Positions 51,892 through 60,507 of a stretch of DNA of 64,000 nucleotides are shown here, one piece after another (the first letter of the stretch is position 1; every line of letters starts with the position of its first letter). A program made the position numbers and the translations under genes. This DNA comes from Bog-473 sp963843365 (lineage in GTDB: Bacteria; Actinomycetota; Acidimicrobiia; Acidimicrobiales; RAAP-2): NCBI GenBank assembly GCA_963843365.1, contig CAWJKG010000002.1:1054001-1118000 (forward strand), in the 5' to 3' direction. A model generated the notes under the pieces. It worked only from the letters and a program-made list of their open reading frames with translations. It was not told where the DNA came from and made no database searches.

Positions 51892-51985
51892 GAGCTGGAG
51901 GGGCTTTTGGGTCTACGGACCAGACGATCGATGCAGTCCAATGGAGGCAGACGGTGCTTGCCGTCCCGAAAGTGAGGAGACCGTG

Positions 51986-52135
51986 ATGAATCGCACCCCA
52001 AGTCGCCGAGCCGTCCCCAGTTCGCACCGAACCCGTCGGTCCTCACTCAGTCCGTACTACATGGACGAGACAGCCTTCACACTTGCCGACATTCGACGGG
52101 TTCGGGCGCTGGACACGCCGCCCGCCAAGGGCTGA
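51986..52135 (+). CDS. 49-residue basic protein
   Basis: A small protein starting MNRTPSRRAVPSSHRTRRSS and followed by LSPYYMDETAFTLADIRRVR. The first half is Arg/Ser-rich, the second is acidic with a short helix. It has a strong GAGGAG ribosome binding site 8 bases before the ATG and lies after a DosR-like box; the ABC permease gene starts 46 bases downstream. Unknown function. Confidence 0.55.
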   Translation: MNRTPSRRAVPSSHRTRRSSLSPYYMDETAFTLADIRRVRALDTPPAKG

Positions 52136-52180
52136 CGCGGGCTCTCGTCCGACTCGCCTCAGGATTGCTGACCTATCTCA

Positions 52181-53299
52181 ATGACGTTCTTCGATCTCAT
52201 TTTGCGCAACCTGTGGAAGAAGAAAGCCCGGTCCATCGGATTGCTCCTGGCGGTTGCCGTGGCCGTGATGACCGTTGTAGCGCTCGATGTCACGAGTAGC
52301 GGGCTTGAGCGATCGGCCGCCGCAATCATCTCGGTCGGCAAGGCAGACTTCACGGTGGCTCAGAAGGGCGCGTCGGACACACTGAGAAGCACGATCGACC
52401 GGAACGAGCTCACTCGCATCGGCCAGACGACCGGCGTGCAGAGCGTCGTTGGCGTCCTTGTGGAGACCGAGCACATCAATGCGAACAATCCCGTGTTCAT
52501 TGAGATCGGGATCCAACCGAATGACCTGGCTGCTTTCGGAGTCAAGGTCGTTGCCGGACGGAGCTATTCCGCCACCAGCGACAACGAGGTCATGCTGGGC
52601 TGGACGGCGGCGTCCAACCTCGGGCTCCACGTCGGCGACCATTTCCACGCCAACGGCACCCTCAACACAGTTGTCGGCATCTACTCCACCGGCAACGCTT
52701 TCGGCGACGCCGGAGCGATGTTCCCCCTCCCAGCCATTCAGGGCTACAACCGCCTGCCGGGCATCGTCACCCTGGCCTTCGTCAAGGTGCTCCCCGGATA
52801 CTCCATCGCGAGCGTGGCAGCCCGGGTGGCCTACGACCAACCCGAGCTCACTACCATCCGAACCGCCAACCAATTCGGACGAGCAGACACGAATCTTGTG
52901 TACCTGCAAGCGGCGGTCAACGGCAGCACGGTGCTGGCGATCCTCATCGGCGCTATCATCGTGGGCGACACCATGTTGCTGTCTCTTTTCGAGCGGACAC
53001 GTGAATTCGGTCTTCTCCGGGCCTTTGGCTGGACCCGCCGTCGAACTGTCACCTTGCTGCTGTGCGAAAGCCTCCTGCTTGCCGTCCTCGGCGCCGGCGT
53101 CGGTGTCGCCCTCTCCTTTGTCGTCACGGCCCTGATCGCACAGCTGCCAGCGCTCAAGGGCATCTTGCACCCGAACTTCACGGAGGGGGCCTTTTGGCGA
53201 GCGCTGTTCACCGCTCTCGTCATGACCTTCTTGGGTGCCCTCTACCCGACCACGCGTGCCGCCCTCCTCTCTCCCCTCAAAGCGCTGAGTTATGAGTGA
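52181..53299 (+). CDS. FtsX/MacB-type ABC permease
   Basis: The 372-residue permease has an N-terminal helix (about 20-40), an external domain of about 200 residues (MacB periplasmic core type: VQSVVGVLVETEHINANNPV, YSATSDNEVMLGWTAASNLG, VVGIYSTGNAFGDAGAM), and three C-terminal helices with the FtsX coupling loop ERTREFGLLRAFGWTRRRTV. It couples with the ATPase that follows (8-base overlap). Such systems move lipoproteins, peptides or drive periplasmic enzymes. Confidence 0.88.
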   Translation: MTFFDLILRNLWKKKARSIGLLLAVAVAVMTVVALDVTSSGLERSAAAIISVGKADFTVAQKGASDTLRSTIDRNELTRIGQTTGVQSVVGVLVETEHINANNPVFIEIGIQPNDLAAFGVKVVAGRSYSATSDNEVMLGWTAASNLGLHVGDHFHANGTLNTVVGIYSTGNAFGDAGAMFPLPAIQGYNRLPGIVTLAFVKVLPGYSIASVAARVAYDQPELTTIRTANQFGRADTNLVYLQAAVNGSTVLAILIGAIIVGDTMLLSLFERTREFGLLRAFGWTRRRTVTLLLCESLLLAVLGAGVGVALSFVVTALIAQLPALKGILHPNFTEGAFWRALFTALVMTFLGALYPTTRAALLSPLKALSYE

Positions 53300-53999
53300 A
53301 GTGCCGCTTGCCGTGGAGGTGCGGGGGGTGACTCGGGTGTTTCCCGGTCATGTCAACGCGCTCGCCGGGGTGGACCTGACCGTCGCCTACGGCGAAATGG
53401 TCGCGATCACCGGGCCGTCAGGCTGCGGGAAGTCGACATTGCTCCACCTGCTGGCCGCGATCGATTCCCCCACCTCGGGTTCAGTCATTGTGGCCGGTCA
53501 AGATCTGGCACAGATTCGCAATCTCGGCCGCTACCGGCGATACGAGGTGGGCCTCGTCTTCCAGTTCCACAACCTCCTGCCCCAACTCAGCGCCCTCGCG
53601 AACGTCGAGATGCCCATGTTCGGTACCAATCTCTCGACTCGCCAGCGGAAACTCCGGGCTCAACAACTCCTGGCCCAGGTTGACCTCGCCGGTTGCGAGA
53701 GTCGTCTGCCGACGGAGCTCTCGGGAGGTGAACGACAGCGTGTGGCCATTGCCCGGGCTCTGGCCAACGATCCTCAAATCCTTTTGGCCGACGAGCCCAC
53801 TGGGAGCCTCGATTCAGCATCGACCAGCCGGTTCCTCGAGCTGATCGAGCGGCTCGGCGCTGCGGGAATGACCATCGTGATGGTGACCCACGCGGCAGAT
53901 GTCGCCGCACATGCCAACCGCGTCATCACGATGCGAGACGGACGGATCATCGATTCGATGCACGCCTTCGATCACGATCGCTTCGTCCTCGCGACCTAA
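53292..53999 (+). CDS. MacB/LolD-type ABC ATPase
   Basis: The 235-residue ATPase has Walker A GPSGCGKST, Q-loop GLVFQFHNLLPQLSALANVE, signature LSGGERQRVAIARAL, Walker B ILLADEPTGSLDS and switch His in VTHAADVAAHA. QFHNLLPQLSALANVE is characteristic of the LolD/MacB group. It works with the preceding permease. A single-domain secreted esterase-like gene follows 17 bases later. Confidence 0.92.
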   Translation: MSEVPLAVEVRGVTRVFPGHVNALAGVDLTVAYGEMVAITGPSGCGKSTLLHLLAAIDSPTSGSVIVAGQDLAQIRNLGRYRRYEVGLVFQFHNLLPQLSALANVEMPMFGTNLSTRQRKLRAQQLLAQVDLAGCESRLPTELSGGERQRVAIARALANDPQILLADEPTGSLDSASTSRFLELIERLGAAGMTIVMVTHAADVAAHANRVITMRDGRIIDSMHAFDHDRFVLAT

Positions 54000-54016
54000 C
54001 GCCGTCACCAGAACCC

Positions 54017-54832
54017 GTGCAGAAGCGATCACAGATGCGGGTCGTTCTCGCCTGCAGCGGCGTTGCACTCGCTGTGTTGGCGCTCATCCCATCGTGTTCC
54101 CGAGAGGCATCCCACGAGCAGGCGGTTCGGGTCGGTCTCTTCGGTGACTCCCTGGCGGTGCAGTCGGAGCCCTATTTCAACTTTCTCGTGCAAGCCGGTG
54201 GCAAAGCCAAGGTCACCGACTTCTCCTACGGCGGCACGGCCGCCTGTGACTGGATCTCCAAAATGGAGAGATACGCACGCACCGAGCATCCGCAGGCGGT
54301 GGTGTTCGAATTCATCGGCAACACATCCACGGCTTGCATGAAAGGCTGCCGCTTCGGATCGCCGACCGCCGTCGCACTCTATTGCTCGGCTATTTCGACA
54401 GCGATCAACGCCTTCCTCAAATCGGGGGCGCATGTCTTGCTGGTCGGCACACCGATCACCCAGTCCGAGTGGGCCTCCCATGATTCGAAGTGGGACGCCC
54501 TGAACGTTGCCTTTGCCACGCTGGCCGCCAAGCACCCCGCTCAGGTGAGCTACGTGGACGCGGGAAGAGCAGTCGAAGGTCCACACCAGTCCTTCGTGTC
54601 GACGTTGCCCTGCCTTTTCTTCGAGCCCTGCACCGGCCCGACGATCACCGGGGTCAGGACCAACATCGTTCGTTCGCCGGACGGGGTTCACTTCTGCCCA
54701 AACCAGGTCGCCAACGCGGTTGGAGTGGTGCCCGGCTGCGACACGTACAGCTCTGGCGCGTTCCGTTTTGCCGCTGCAATGGCGGGCCCGATCATCCGAG
54801 AGTTTGACTTGGCGAGAACTCCGCGGAGGTGA
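54017..54832 (+). CDS. Secreted SGNH-hydrolase-like protein
   Basis: A 271-residue exported protein with a signal sequence (about residues 8-27) ending IPSCSREAS, where the Cys could be lipidated although Pro at -2 is unusual. The hydrolase fold has block I VGLFGDSLAVQSEPYFNFLV with the Ser nucleophile in GDSL-like position, a Gly-Asn pair in EFIGNTSTAC, and SPDGVHFCPNQ, the D-x2-H that completes the triad. Six Cys suggest disulfides. It is probably an esterase or acetyl-hydrolase acting on the envelope. It lies with the FtsX-type transporter, perhaps in the same transcript. Confidence 0.75.
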   Translation: MQKRSQMRVVLACSGVALAVLALIPSCSREASHEQAVRVGLFGDSLAVQSEPYFNFLVQAGGKAKVTDFSYGGTAACDWISKMERYARTEHPQAVVFEFIGNTSTACMKGCRFGSPTAVALYCSAISTAINAFLKSGAHVLLVGTPITQSEWASHDSKWDALNVAFATLAAKHPAQVSYVDAGRAVEGPHQSFVSTLPCLFFEPCTGPTITGVRTNIVRSPDGVHFCPNQVANAVGVVPGCDTYSSGAFRFAAAMAGPIIREFDLARTPRR

Positions 54833-54967
54833 GGAGATGAACACGTGACACCCACCGTTGATGCGACCTTCACCCTTCATCTGTTTTGCACTGGGATGGC
54901 TGGGCTCGGACGCCGTGCCGGACGGGGACCACGCACTTTGGTGCTGACCAGGTCCTCGTAGCGCCTC

Positions 54968-56611
54968 GTGTCAGGCCGGACAGAGGAAGGGCTTCGCCGT
55001 GACGTGGGCTTCTTCGGTCTGCTCTGGTTCTCGGCCGGGACCACGCTTGGCTCGGGTTGGCTCTTCGGAGCCTTCGTCGCTCTCACCATCGCTGGGCCCG
55101 CTGCCCTCGTGGGCTGGGTGCTGGCGGCAGTCCTGATGGCACCGATGGCCCTCACCTACGCGGAGCTGGGCGCCATGTTTCCCGAGAGCGGGGGTCCCGG
55201 CCGGTTTGCGCACCACGCGTTCGGGAGTCTGGCCGGAGCCACCTTCGGTTGGTTCGCCTACGTGCAGGCAGCGACGATCGCTCCAATCGAGGTGCTCGCT
55301 GCGATCGAGTACCTGTCGACCAACTCCTGGGCCAAAGGCCTCTACCACTCGGGGACCGGAACCCTCAGTGCTTCCGGCTACGTGGTGGCCGTCGTGCTCA
55401 TGGGCATCTTCGTCACGTTGAATCTGTTGGGTATTCGTCTTCTGACCCGGGCGAATTCGGCCATCACAGTGTTCAAGCTCGCGATCCCAACCCTGACCGC
55501 TCTGGCCCTGATCGTGGCTGGCTTTCATATCCACAACTTCGCCGCGGCCGGCGGCTTCTTCGTCCACGGTGGCTACGGTCCCACTCATGCGATTCTCAGC
55601 GCCATCACGGCGGGCGGGATCGCGTTCGCCCTGATGGGATTCGAGGGTGCACTCCAGGTCGGCGGCGAAAGCACCCACCCCCAGCGAGATCTTCCACGAG
55701 CCGTGTTCGGCGCGTTCCTCGTATGCACTGCCATCTACATCCTGGTCCAGGTGGCCTTCATTGCCGCGCTGCCTCCGTCCCTTCTCGCGCACTACAGCAG
55801 CTGGGCCGAGTTGTCGACAAACCCGCAGCTCTCGAGGGCACCTTTCTTTGCGCTGGCCAGCCTGATCGGGCTGGTCTGGTTGGCCTGGCTCATGCGCGTG
55901 GACGCCGTTGTGTCTCCCAGCGGTACCGCGCTGGTCTACCTGACCAGTGCGTCGAGGCTCAGTTTCGGACTCAGCAAGGACGGCTACGTGCCCAAGCTCT
56001 TTCTTGTCGAGGACGAGCGCACCGACGTCCCACTTTGGGGCGTGGTGATGTCTGGAGCGATCGGCCTGCTCTTCCTTCTCCCCTTCCCGAGCTGGAGCAA
56101 GCTGGTGAGCGTCGTCACCGGTGCGGTGGTCCTCATGTACGCGGGTGCTCCGCTGGCACTGGGCTCTCTTCGTCGCACCCGGCCTGACCTCGTTCGGCCC
56201 TATCGACTCCCCGCCGCCCGCCTTGTCGCCCCGCTGTCCTTTGTCTTTGCCACCTTCATCGCCTATTGGTCCGGCTGGCAAACCATTTCGACGCTGATGA
56301 TCGCCCTGCTCCTCGGTTACGGGCTCATGGGCTTGGCTCGGTCGCTTCACTTGGACTTCGAGCCGCCACGGATCGATTGGGCTTCTGCGTGGTGGCTCTA
56401 TCCCTATCTGGGGAGTCTCTCGATCGTCTCCTACCTTGGCAATTTCGGCCGCGGCGGCATTTTGGGCGGAGCCGGTCCCTTCAAAGACGTCCTTGTCGGC
56501 GGACGCGGAGTTATTCCGCTGTGGTGGGACTTGGCTTGCCTGGCCGTATGCAGTTTGGCTGTGTACGCCGGTGCCATGGCACAAGGAGGCACGGCGCGCG
56601 GAGCGACGTGA
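54968..56611 (+). CDS. APC-family amino acid permease
   Basis: The 547-residue transporter has about twelve to fourteen helices, with the APC motif in helix 1 (GFFGLLWFSAGTTLGSGWLF), PMALTYAELGAMFPESGGPG after helix 2, and GIAFALMGFEGALQVGGEST in helix 6. The family imports amino acids. It is distinct from the arcD-like gene. GTG start. Probably transcribed alone. No DosR-like box is evident in the 135-base gap upstream. Confidence 0.88.
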   Translation: MSGRTEEGLRRDVGFFGLLWFSAGTTLGSGWLFGAFVALTIAGPAALVGWVLAAVLMAPMALTYAELGAMFPESGGPGRFAHHAFGSLAGATFGWFAYVQAATIAPIEVLAAIEYLSTNSWAKGLYHSGTGTLSASGYVVAVVLMGIFVTLNLLGIRLLTRANSAITVFKLAIPTLTALALIVAGFHIHNFAAAGGFFVHGGYGPTHAILSAITAGGIAFALMGFEGALQVGGESTHPQRDLPRAVFGAFLVCTAIYILVQVAFIAALPPSLLAHYSSWAELSTNPQLSRAPFFALASLIGLVWLAWLMRVDAVVSPSGTALVYLTSASRLSFGLSKDGYVPKLFLVEDERTDVPLWGVVMSGAIGLLFLLPFPSWSKLVSVVTGAVVLMYAGAPLALGSLRRTRPDLVRPYRLPAARLVAPLSFVFATFIAYWSGWQTISTLMIALLLGYGLMGLARSLHLDFEPPRIDWASAWWLYPYLGSLSIVSYLGNFGRGGILGGAGPFKDVLVGGRGVIPLWWDLACLAVCSLAVYAGAMAQGGTARGAT

Positions 56612-56647
56612 TGCCGAAGGTCCCAGGCTTGGGGGGACCTTCCTCCC
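56611..56647 (+). promoter_or_regulatory. DosR-like boxes upstream of the aldehyde dehydrogenase
   Basis: The proximal box GGGACCTTCCTCCC at 56634-56647 is followed by TA. A GTCCC half-site (56620-56624) lies about 23 bases upstream. The start codon of the dehydrogenase is at 56767, leaving about 120 bases of leader. Confidence 0.6.
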
Positions 56648-56766
56648 TAGATGCAATCCGCTCCTCGCCGTACCGTCGGTCAGAGGCGATGTTCCGCCGT
56701 CGGAGTCACCGAGTGGACTGGCGGGCGGTCTCATGGGCAGGGGTTTGATGCGTCAAGGAGGAGAGA

Positions 56767-58335
56767 GTGACACTCACTGAGGAAGTGACAATCGCAGCCA
56801 GCGCCGAAACCGCCAAAGCCTTTGTGGCTCCGGGCCGGCCGGGCAGCCTGGTCAACGTTGAACCGCGGTACAACAACTTCATCGGCGGGCAATGGGTTGC
56901 TCCCGTCAAAGGTCAGTACATGGTGAACGTGAGTCCGGTGAACGGCCAGCCCTTCTGTGAAGTCGCCCGCTCCACCGTCGAAGACGTAGAACTTGCGCTC
57001 GATGCGGCCCACGCCGCCAAGGACGCTTGGGGTGAGACTTCGTTGACCGACCGGGCCGCCGTGCTCAACGCCATCGCCGACGCGATCGAGGCGAACCTCG
57101 AGATGCTGGCCGTTGCCGAGACCTGGGAAAATGGCAAGCCGGTGCGAGAAACCCTGGCCGCCGACCTTCCTCTCGCCGTCGACCACTTTCGCTACTTCGC
57201 CGGCGCCACCAGATCTCTCGAAGGACGCTCGACGGAGATCGACAAGGACACGGTGGCATACCATTTCCACGAGCCGCTTGGGGTCGTGGGTCAGATCATC
57301 CCCTTCAATTTCCCGCTGCTTATGGCGGCCTGGAAGATCGCGCCGGCATTGGCCGCTGGGAACTGCACCGTGGTCAAGCCGGCTTCTCCCACCCCATGGT
57401 CGATCCTCAAGCTGGCTGAAGTCATTCAGGACGTGATCCCTCCTGGCGTCGTGAACATCGTCACGGGACCGGGAGGTGAGATCGGCAAAGCCCTTGCTTC
57501 GAGTCCCCGTATCGCCAAGATCGGCTTCACAGGAGAAACGACGACCGGTCGGTTGATCATGCAGTACGCGGCCCAGAATCTGATCCCTTCGACCGTGGAG
57601 CTCGGCGGCAAGTCACCCAACATCTTCTTCGCGGACGTGATGGACGAAGAGGACGAGTATCTGGACAAGGCCGTCGAGGGGCTCGTTCTCTACGCCTTCA
57701 ACAAGGGAGAGGTGTGCACTTGCCCGTCGAGGGCACTCATTCACGAGTCGATCTTCGACCGCTTCATGGAGCGTTGCCTGGCACGGATCGCTGTGATCCG
57801 ACAGGGAAATCCTCTTGACCCTTCCACCATGATCGGCCCCCAGGTCTCGCTGCAGCAGATGGAGAAGATCGCCTCCTATGTCGAGATCGGATGGCAGGAA
57901 GGAGCCACGTGTCTCATCGGAGGCCAGAGGGCTCACCTCGGCGGTGAGCTCGAAGGCGGCTATTACTACGAACCCACGGTGCTCGAGGGTCACAACGGAA
58001 TGCGGGTCTTCCAAGAGGAGATCTTCGGTCCGGTGCTGGCCGTCACGACATTCGCCAACGAAGCGGAAGCGGTCAGGATCGCCAACGACACACCGTACGG
58101 ACTCGGTGCCGGCGTCTGGACACGCAACGGAAACCTCGCCTATCGCATGGGGCGCGCCATCAAGGCGGGTCGGGTGTGGACGAACTGTTACCACCTCTAC
58201 CCGGCTGGAGCCGCCTTTGGCGGGTACAAGATTTCCGGCGTCGGTCGTGAGAACCACCAGATGATGCTCGAGCACTACTCGCAGACCAAGAACCTGCTGG
58301 TCAGCTATGGCACCAAGCCTCTCGGGTTCTTCTAG
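56767..58335 (+). CDS. Aldehyde dehydrogenase
   Basis: The 522-residue NAD(P)-dependent enzyme of the ALDH superfamily. Motifs: PLGVVGQIIPFNFPLLMAAW, KPASPTPWSILKLAEVI, FTGETTTGR, the catalytic Glu in VELGGKSPNIFFAD, the catalytic Cys in NKGEVCTCPSRAL, and EEIFGPVLAVTTFANEAEAV. It most resembles acetaldehyde or short-chain aldehyde dehydrogenases of the ExaC type. A GTG start with GGAGGAGAG site. Behind a DosR-like box, it probably handles aldehydes during low oxygen. Confidence 0.92.
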   Translation: MTLTEEVTIAASAETAKAFVAPGRPGSLVNVEPRYNNFIGGQWVAPVKGQYMVNVSPVNGQPFCEVARSTVEDVELALDAAHAAKDAWGETSLTDRAAVLNAIADAIEANLEMLAVAETWENGKPVRETLAADLPLAVDHFRYFAGATRSLEGRSTEIDKDTVAYHFHEPLGVVGQIIPFNFPLLMAAWKIAPALAAGNCTVVKPASPTPWSILKLAEVIQDVIPPGVVNIVTGPGGEIGKALASSPRIAKIGFTGETTTGRLIMQYAAQNLIPSTVELGGKSPNIFFADVMDEEDEYLDKAVEGLVLYAFNKGEVCTCPSRALIHESIFDRFMERCLARIAVIRQGNPLDPSTMIGPQVSLQQMEKIASYVEIGWQEGATCLIGGQRAHLGGELEGGYYYEPTVLEGHNGMRVFQEEIFGPVLAVTTFANEAEAVRIANDTPYGLGAGVWTRNGNLAYRMGRAIKAGRVWTNCYHLYPAGAAFGGYKISGVGRENHQMMLEHYSQTKNLLVSYGTKPLGFF

Positions 58336-58466
58336 AGGATTCGTCGACAGGGCGTGAAACTCCTCCTTCGTCGATCATTCCTCTGGCGAATGCCCGTTGC
58401 GGCTTGGCGGTTGTACGATTCTCAGTTCACACAGCGCGAGCACGGCCTGAGCCGTCGGAGAACGTC

Positions 58467-59492
58467 TTGTCTTCCCTGGTAGCAGCACCACCCGACGCGA
58501 TGGCTCACGAGCCGGCGCACCCGATCGCCCTCTCCTTTGAGGGCGTCACGCACCGCTACGGTTCCCGCATCGCCCTGGACCGGCTGGACTTGGAGGTGCT
58601 CCAGGGTGAAGTGCTCGCACTCCTTGGACCGAATGGAGCCGGCAAGTCGACCACAATCTCGGCACTTCTCGGCCTACTCCGCCCGCAGGAGGGTCGGATT
58701 GAGGTACTCGGGAGCGACCCGCGCCAGGCCGTGGCCGACGGCCGAGTGGGGGCAATGCTCCAGTCGGGCTCGGGCATCGGCCTCCCACCCGGCGTGCGCG
58801 TCGACGAGGCTCTGGGCCTGGTCCGGCGGCTCTACCGACGTCCCGCGCCGCTCGACCAGATCGTCCAGCGCGCCGATATCGGTTCTCTTCTCCGACGACG
58901 CACAGACCGCCTCTCGGGCGGACAGGCCCAACGTGTCCGCTTTGCCATCGCCATCGCGGGCGACCCTGAGATCGTCTTCCTCGACGAGCCGACCTCAGCC
59001 ATGGACGTGGAGTCTCGCCAGGGATTCTGGCGAATGATGCGCGATTTCGGCAATGAGGGCCGCACGGTGCTCTTTGCGACACATCATCTGGCAGAGGCTG
59101 ACGAGATCTCCGACCGCGTCGTCGTGCTCAACCATGGAAGGGTCGTGGCGGACGGGCCCGGAGCCACGCTCAAGGCAGCGGTGGCGACGCGCCGGCTCCG
59201 CTTCGTCACCGAACAGCCGGACCATGCCGAGCTGTCCGACCTTGAGGGCGTGACCGAGGTGAGCGTCTGCGGAACCGGCGTATCGATCGACTCGCTCGAT
59301 GCTGACGCCACCATTCGTGACCTGGTGGGACGTGGGGTGCAGTTCCGCGACCTCGAGATCACCGGTGCTGGGCTCGAGCAGGCTTTCGTAGCTCTCACCA
59401 GATGCGGTGGCAATGATGCGGCCGATGCGACCCGTGCGGTGGCTCCTGCGAAACTCGGCTCCGCCGGAGTATCCGCTCGGGACGACAAGTGA
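58467..59492 (+). CDS. ABC exporter ATPase (drug-resistance type)
   Basis: An ATPase of about 341 residues with Walker A GPNGAGKST, signature LSGGQAQRVRFAIAI, Walker B IVFLDEPTSAMDVES and switch His in ATHHLAEADEISDRVV. It has a C-terminal domain of about 100 residues that is common in drug and daunorubicin-type exporters. The TTG at 58467 has a GGAG site 7 bases upstream; ATG 58500 is the other likely start. The permease gene overlaps the stop as GTGA. Confidence 0.88.
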   Translation: MSSLVAAPPDAMAHEPAHPIALSFEGVTHRYGSRIALDRLDLEVLQGEVLALLGPNGAGKSTTISALLGLLRPQEGRIEVLGSDPRQAVADGRVGAMLQSGSGIGLPPGVRVDEALGLVRRLYRRPAPLDQIVQRADIGSLLRRRTDRLSGGQAQRVRFAIAIAGDPEIVFLDEPTSAMDVESRQGFWRMMRDFGNEGRTVLFATHHLAEADEISDRVVVLNHGRVVADGPGATLKAAVATRRLRFVTEQPDHAELSDLEGVTEVSVCGTGVSIDSLDADATIRDLVGRGVQFRDLEITGAGLEQAFVALTRCGGNDAADATRAVAPAKLGSAGVSARDDK

Positions 59493-60337
59493 CGAATCTT
59501 CCGACCGCGCCGCCGAACCTATCGAACCATGAAAGTGCGCGTCGGACGGCCGCCCCCGCAGCCCGCGACCACTGGCGGGGTCGCTTGACGCCACTCATGG
59601 CCTTCTGCCGATTCGAGGTGGGGCGCCTGTTGCGGAGCTGGAAGTTTCTCGCCATCACTATCGGTTTCCCGGTGATCTTCTACATCCTCTTCCTCGGCGA
59701 CCACACCGCAGGCAAGGTGGTCGATGGCACGGTGCCCTGGCGTGTGTACCTGATGGTCTCGATGTGTTCCTTCGGGGCGTTGGTGGCCGCCCTCAACGCG
59801 GGTGGTACCCGACTCTCGATGGAACGAGCCTCTGGATGGGCCCGCCAGTTGCGAGTCACCCCGATTCCGGCGTGGTCGTACGTCGCCACCAAGATCATCG
59901 CCAGCATGGTCGTGGTGCTTCCCGTGATCATTTTGGTCGAGGCGGTCGGTGCAGGCTTCGGTGACGTCCGACTTGGTGCCACGACATGGGTGGGGCTCAC
60001 GCTCTTGCTCTGGGTTACCTCCCTCCCCTTCGCGGTCTTGGGTGTCTTCATCGGCTTCCTGGTGGCGCCCGAAGCCGCCTTTCCCGTCGTCACGGGACTT
60101 ATGTTCGTTCTGGGTTACTTCGGGGGCCTCTTCAACCCGGTTGATCAGATGCCTGGCTCGCTCCAGTTCATTGCACACCTGATGCCGAATTACCACCAGG
60201 TCGCTCTAGGCCTCGCCGCTCTCGATGGCCAAACCCTGGCACTCAGCCATTGGCTGATCCTGGCTGGCTCCGTGGCAGTCCTCGCGTTGGCGATTGCGTG
60301 GAAACATCGGGTCGAAGAGGCCAGGGGGCTCGCCTGA
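59489..60337 (+). CDS. ABC-2 type permease
   Basis: The 282-residue protein has a polar start of about 35 residues, then six helices: FLAITIGFPVIFYILFLGDH first, then SMCSFGALVAALNAGGTRLS, MERASGWARQLRVTPIPAWS as the coupling loop, and FVLGYFGGLFNPVDQMPGSL in the typical helix-5 region. The partner ATPase lies immediately before. The substrate may be a drug or lipid. No DosR-like box precedes the pair. Confidence 0.88.
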   Translation: MTNLPTAPPNLSNHESARRTAAPAARDHWRGRLTPLMAFCRFEVGRLLRSWKFLAITIGFPVIFYILFLGDHTAGKVVDGTVPWRVYLMVSMCSFGALVAALNAGGTRLSMERASGWARQLRVTPIPAWSYVATKIIASMVVVLPVIILVEAVGAGFGDVRLGATTWVGLTLLLWVTSLPFAVLGVFIGFLVAPEAAFPVVTGLMFVLGYFGGLFNPVDQMPGSLQFIAHLMPNYHQVALGLAALDGQTLALSHWLILAGSVAVLALAIAWKHRVEEARGLA

Positions 60338-60435
60338 CTTGAACCATTGAGGTGCCTGGTAGGGAAGGCGTCGAGAGAGTCTGATCGAGCGCGACTTCTG
60401 CCGCGGCCGCCCATTGCGGTGCCTGAAGGAGGATT

Positions 60436-60470
60436 AGGACCTTCGTCAATATCCGAAGGACCTTTGTCCC
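60436..60470 (+). promoter_or_regulatory. DosR-like tandem boxes for the DsbA-like gene
   Basis: AGGACCTTCGTCAA at 60436-60449 and AGGACCTTTGTCCC at 60457-60470, exactly 21 bases apart; the proximal one is followed by TA. TACCGT at 60495-60500 is a good -10 candidate, 24 bases beyond the box, which would place the transcript start at about the ATG at 60508. Confidence 0.7.
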
Positions 60471-60507
60471 TACGGCGGGGTGCGCGGCTCGACCTACCGT
60501 GCTCTCG

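Noticed and set aside
54900..54960. GGGACC and GGTCC pair before the APC permease as a further box
   Set aside because: The halves are not at the N4 spacing of the other sites; probably chance.
54971..56734. 587-codon minus-strand frame antisense to the APC permease
   Set aside because: The permease has clear helices and family motifs; the antisense product is polar and low in complexity.
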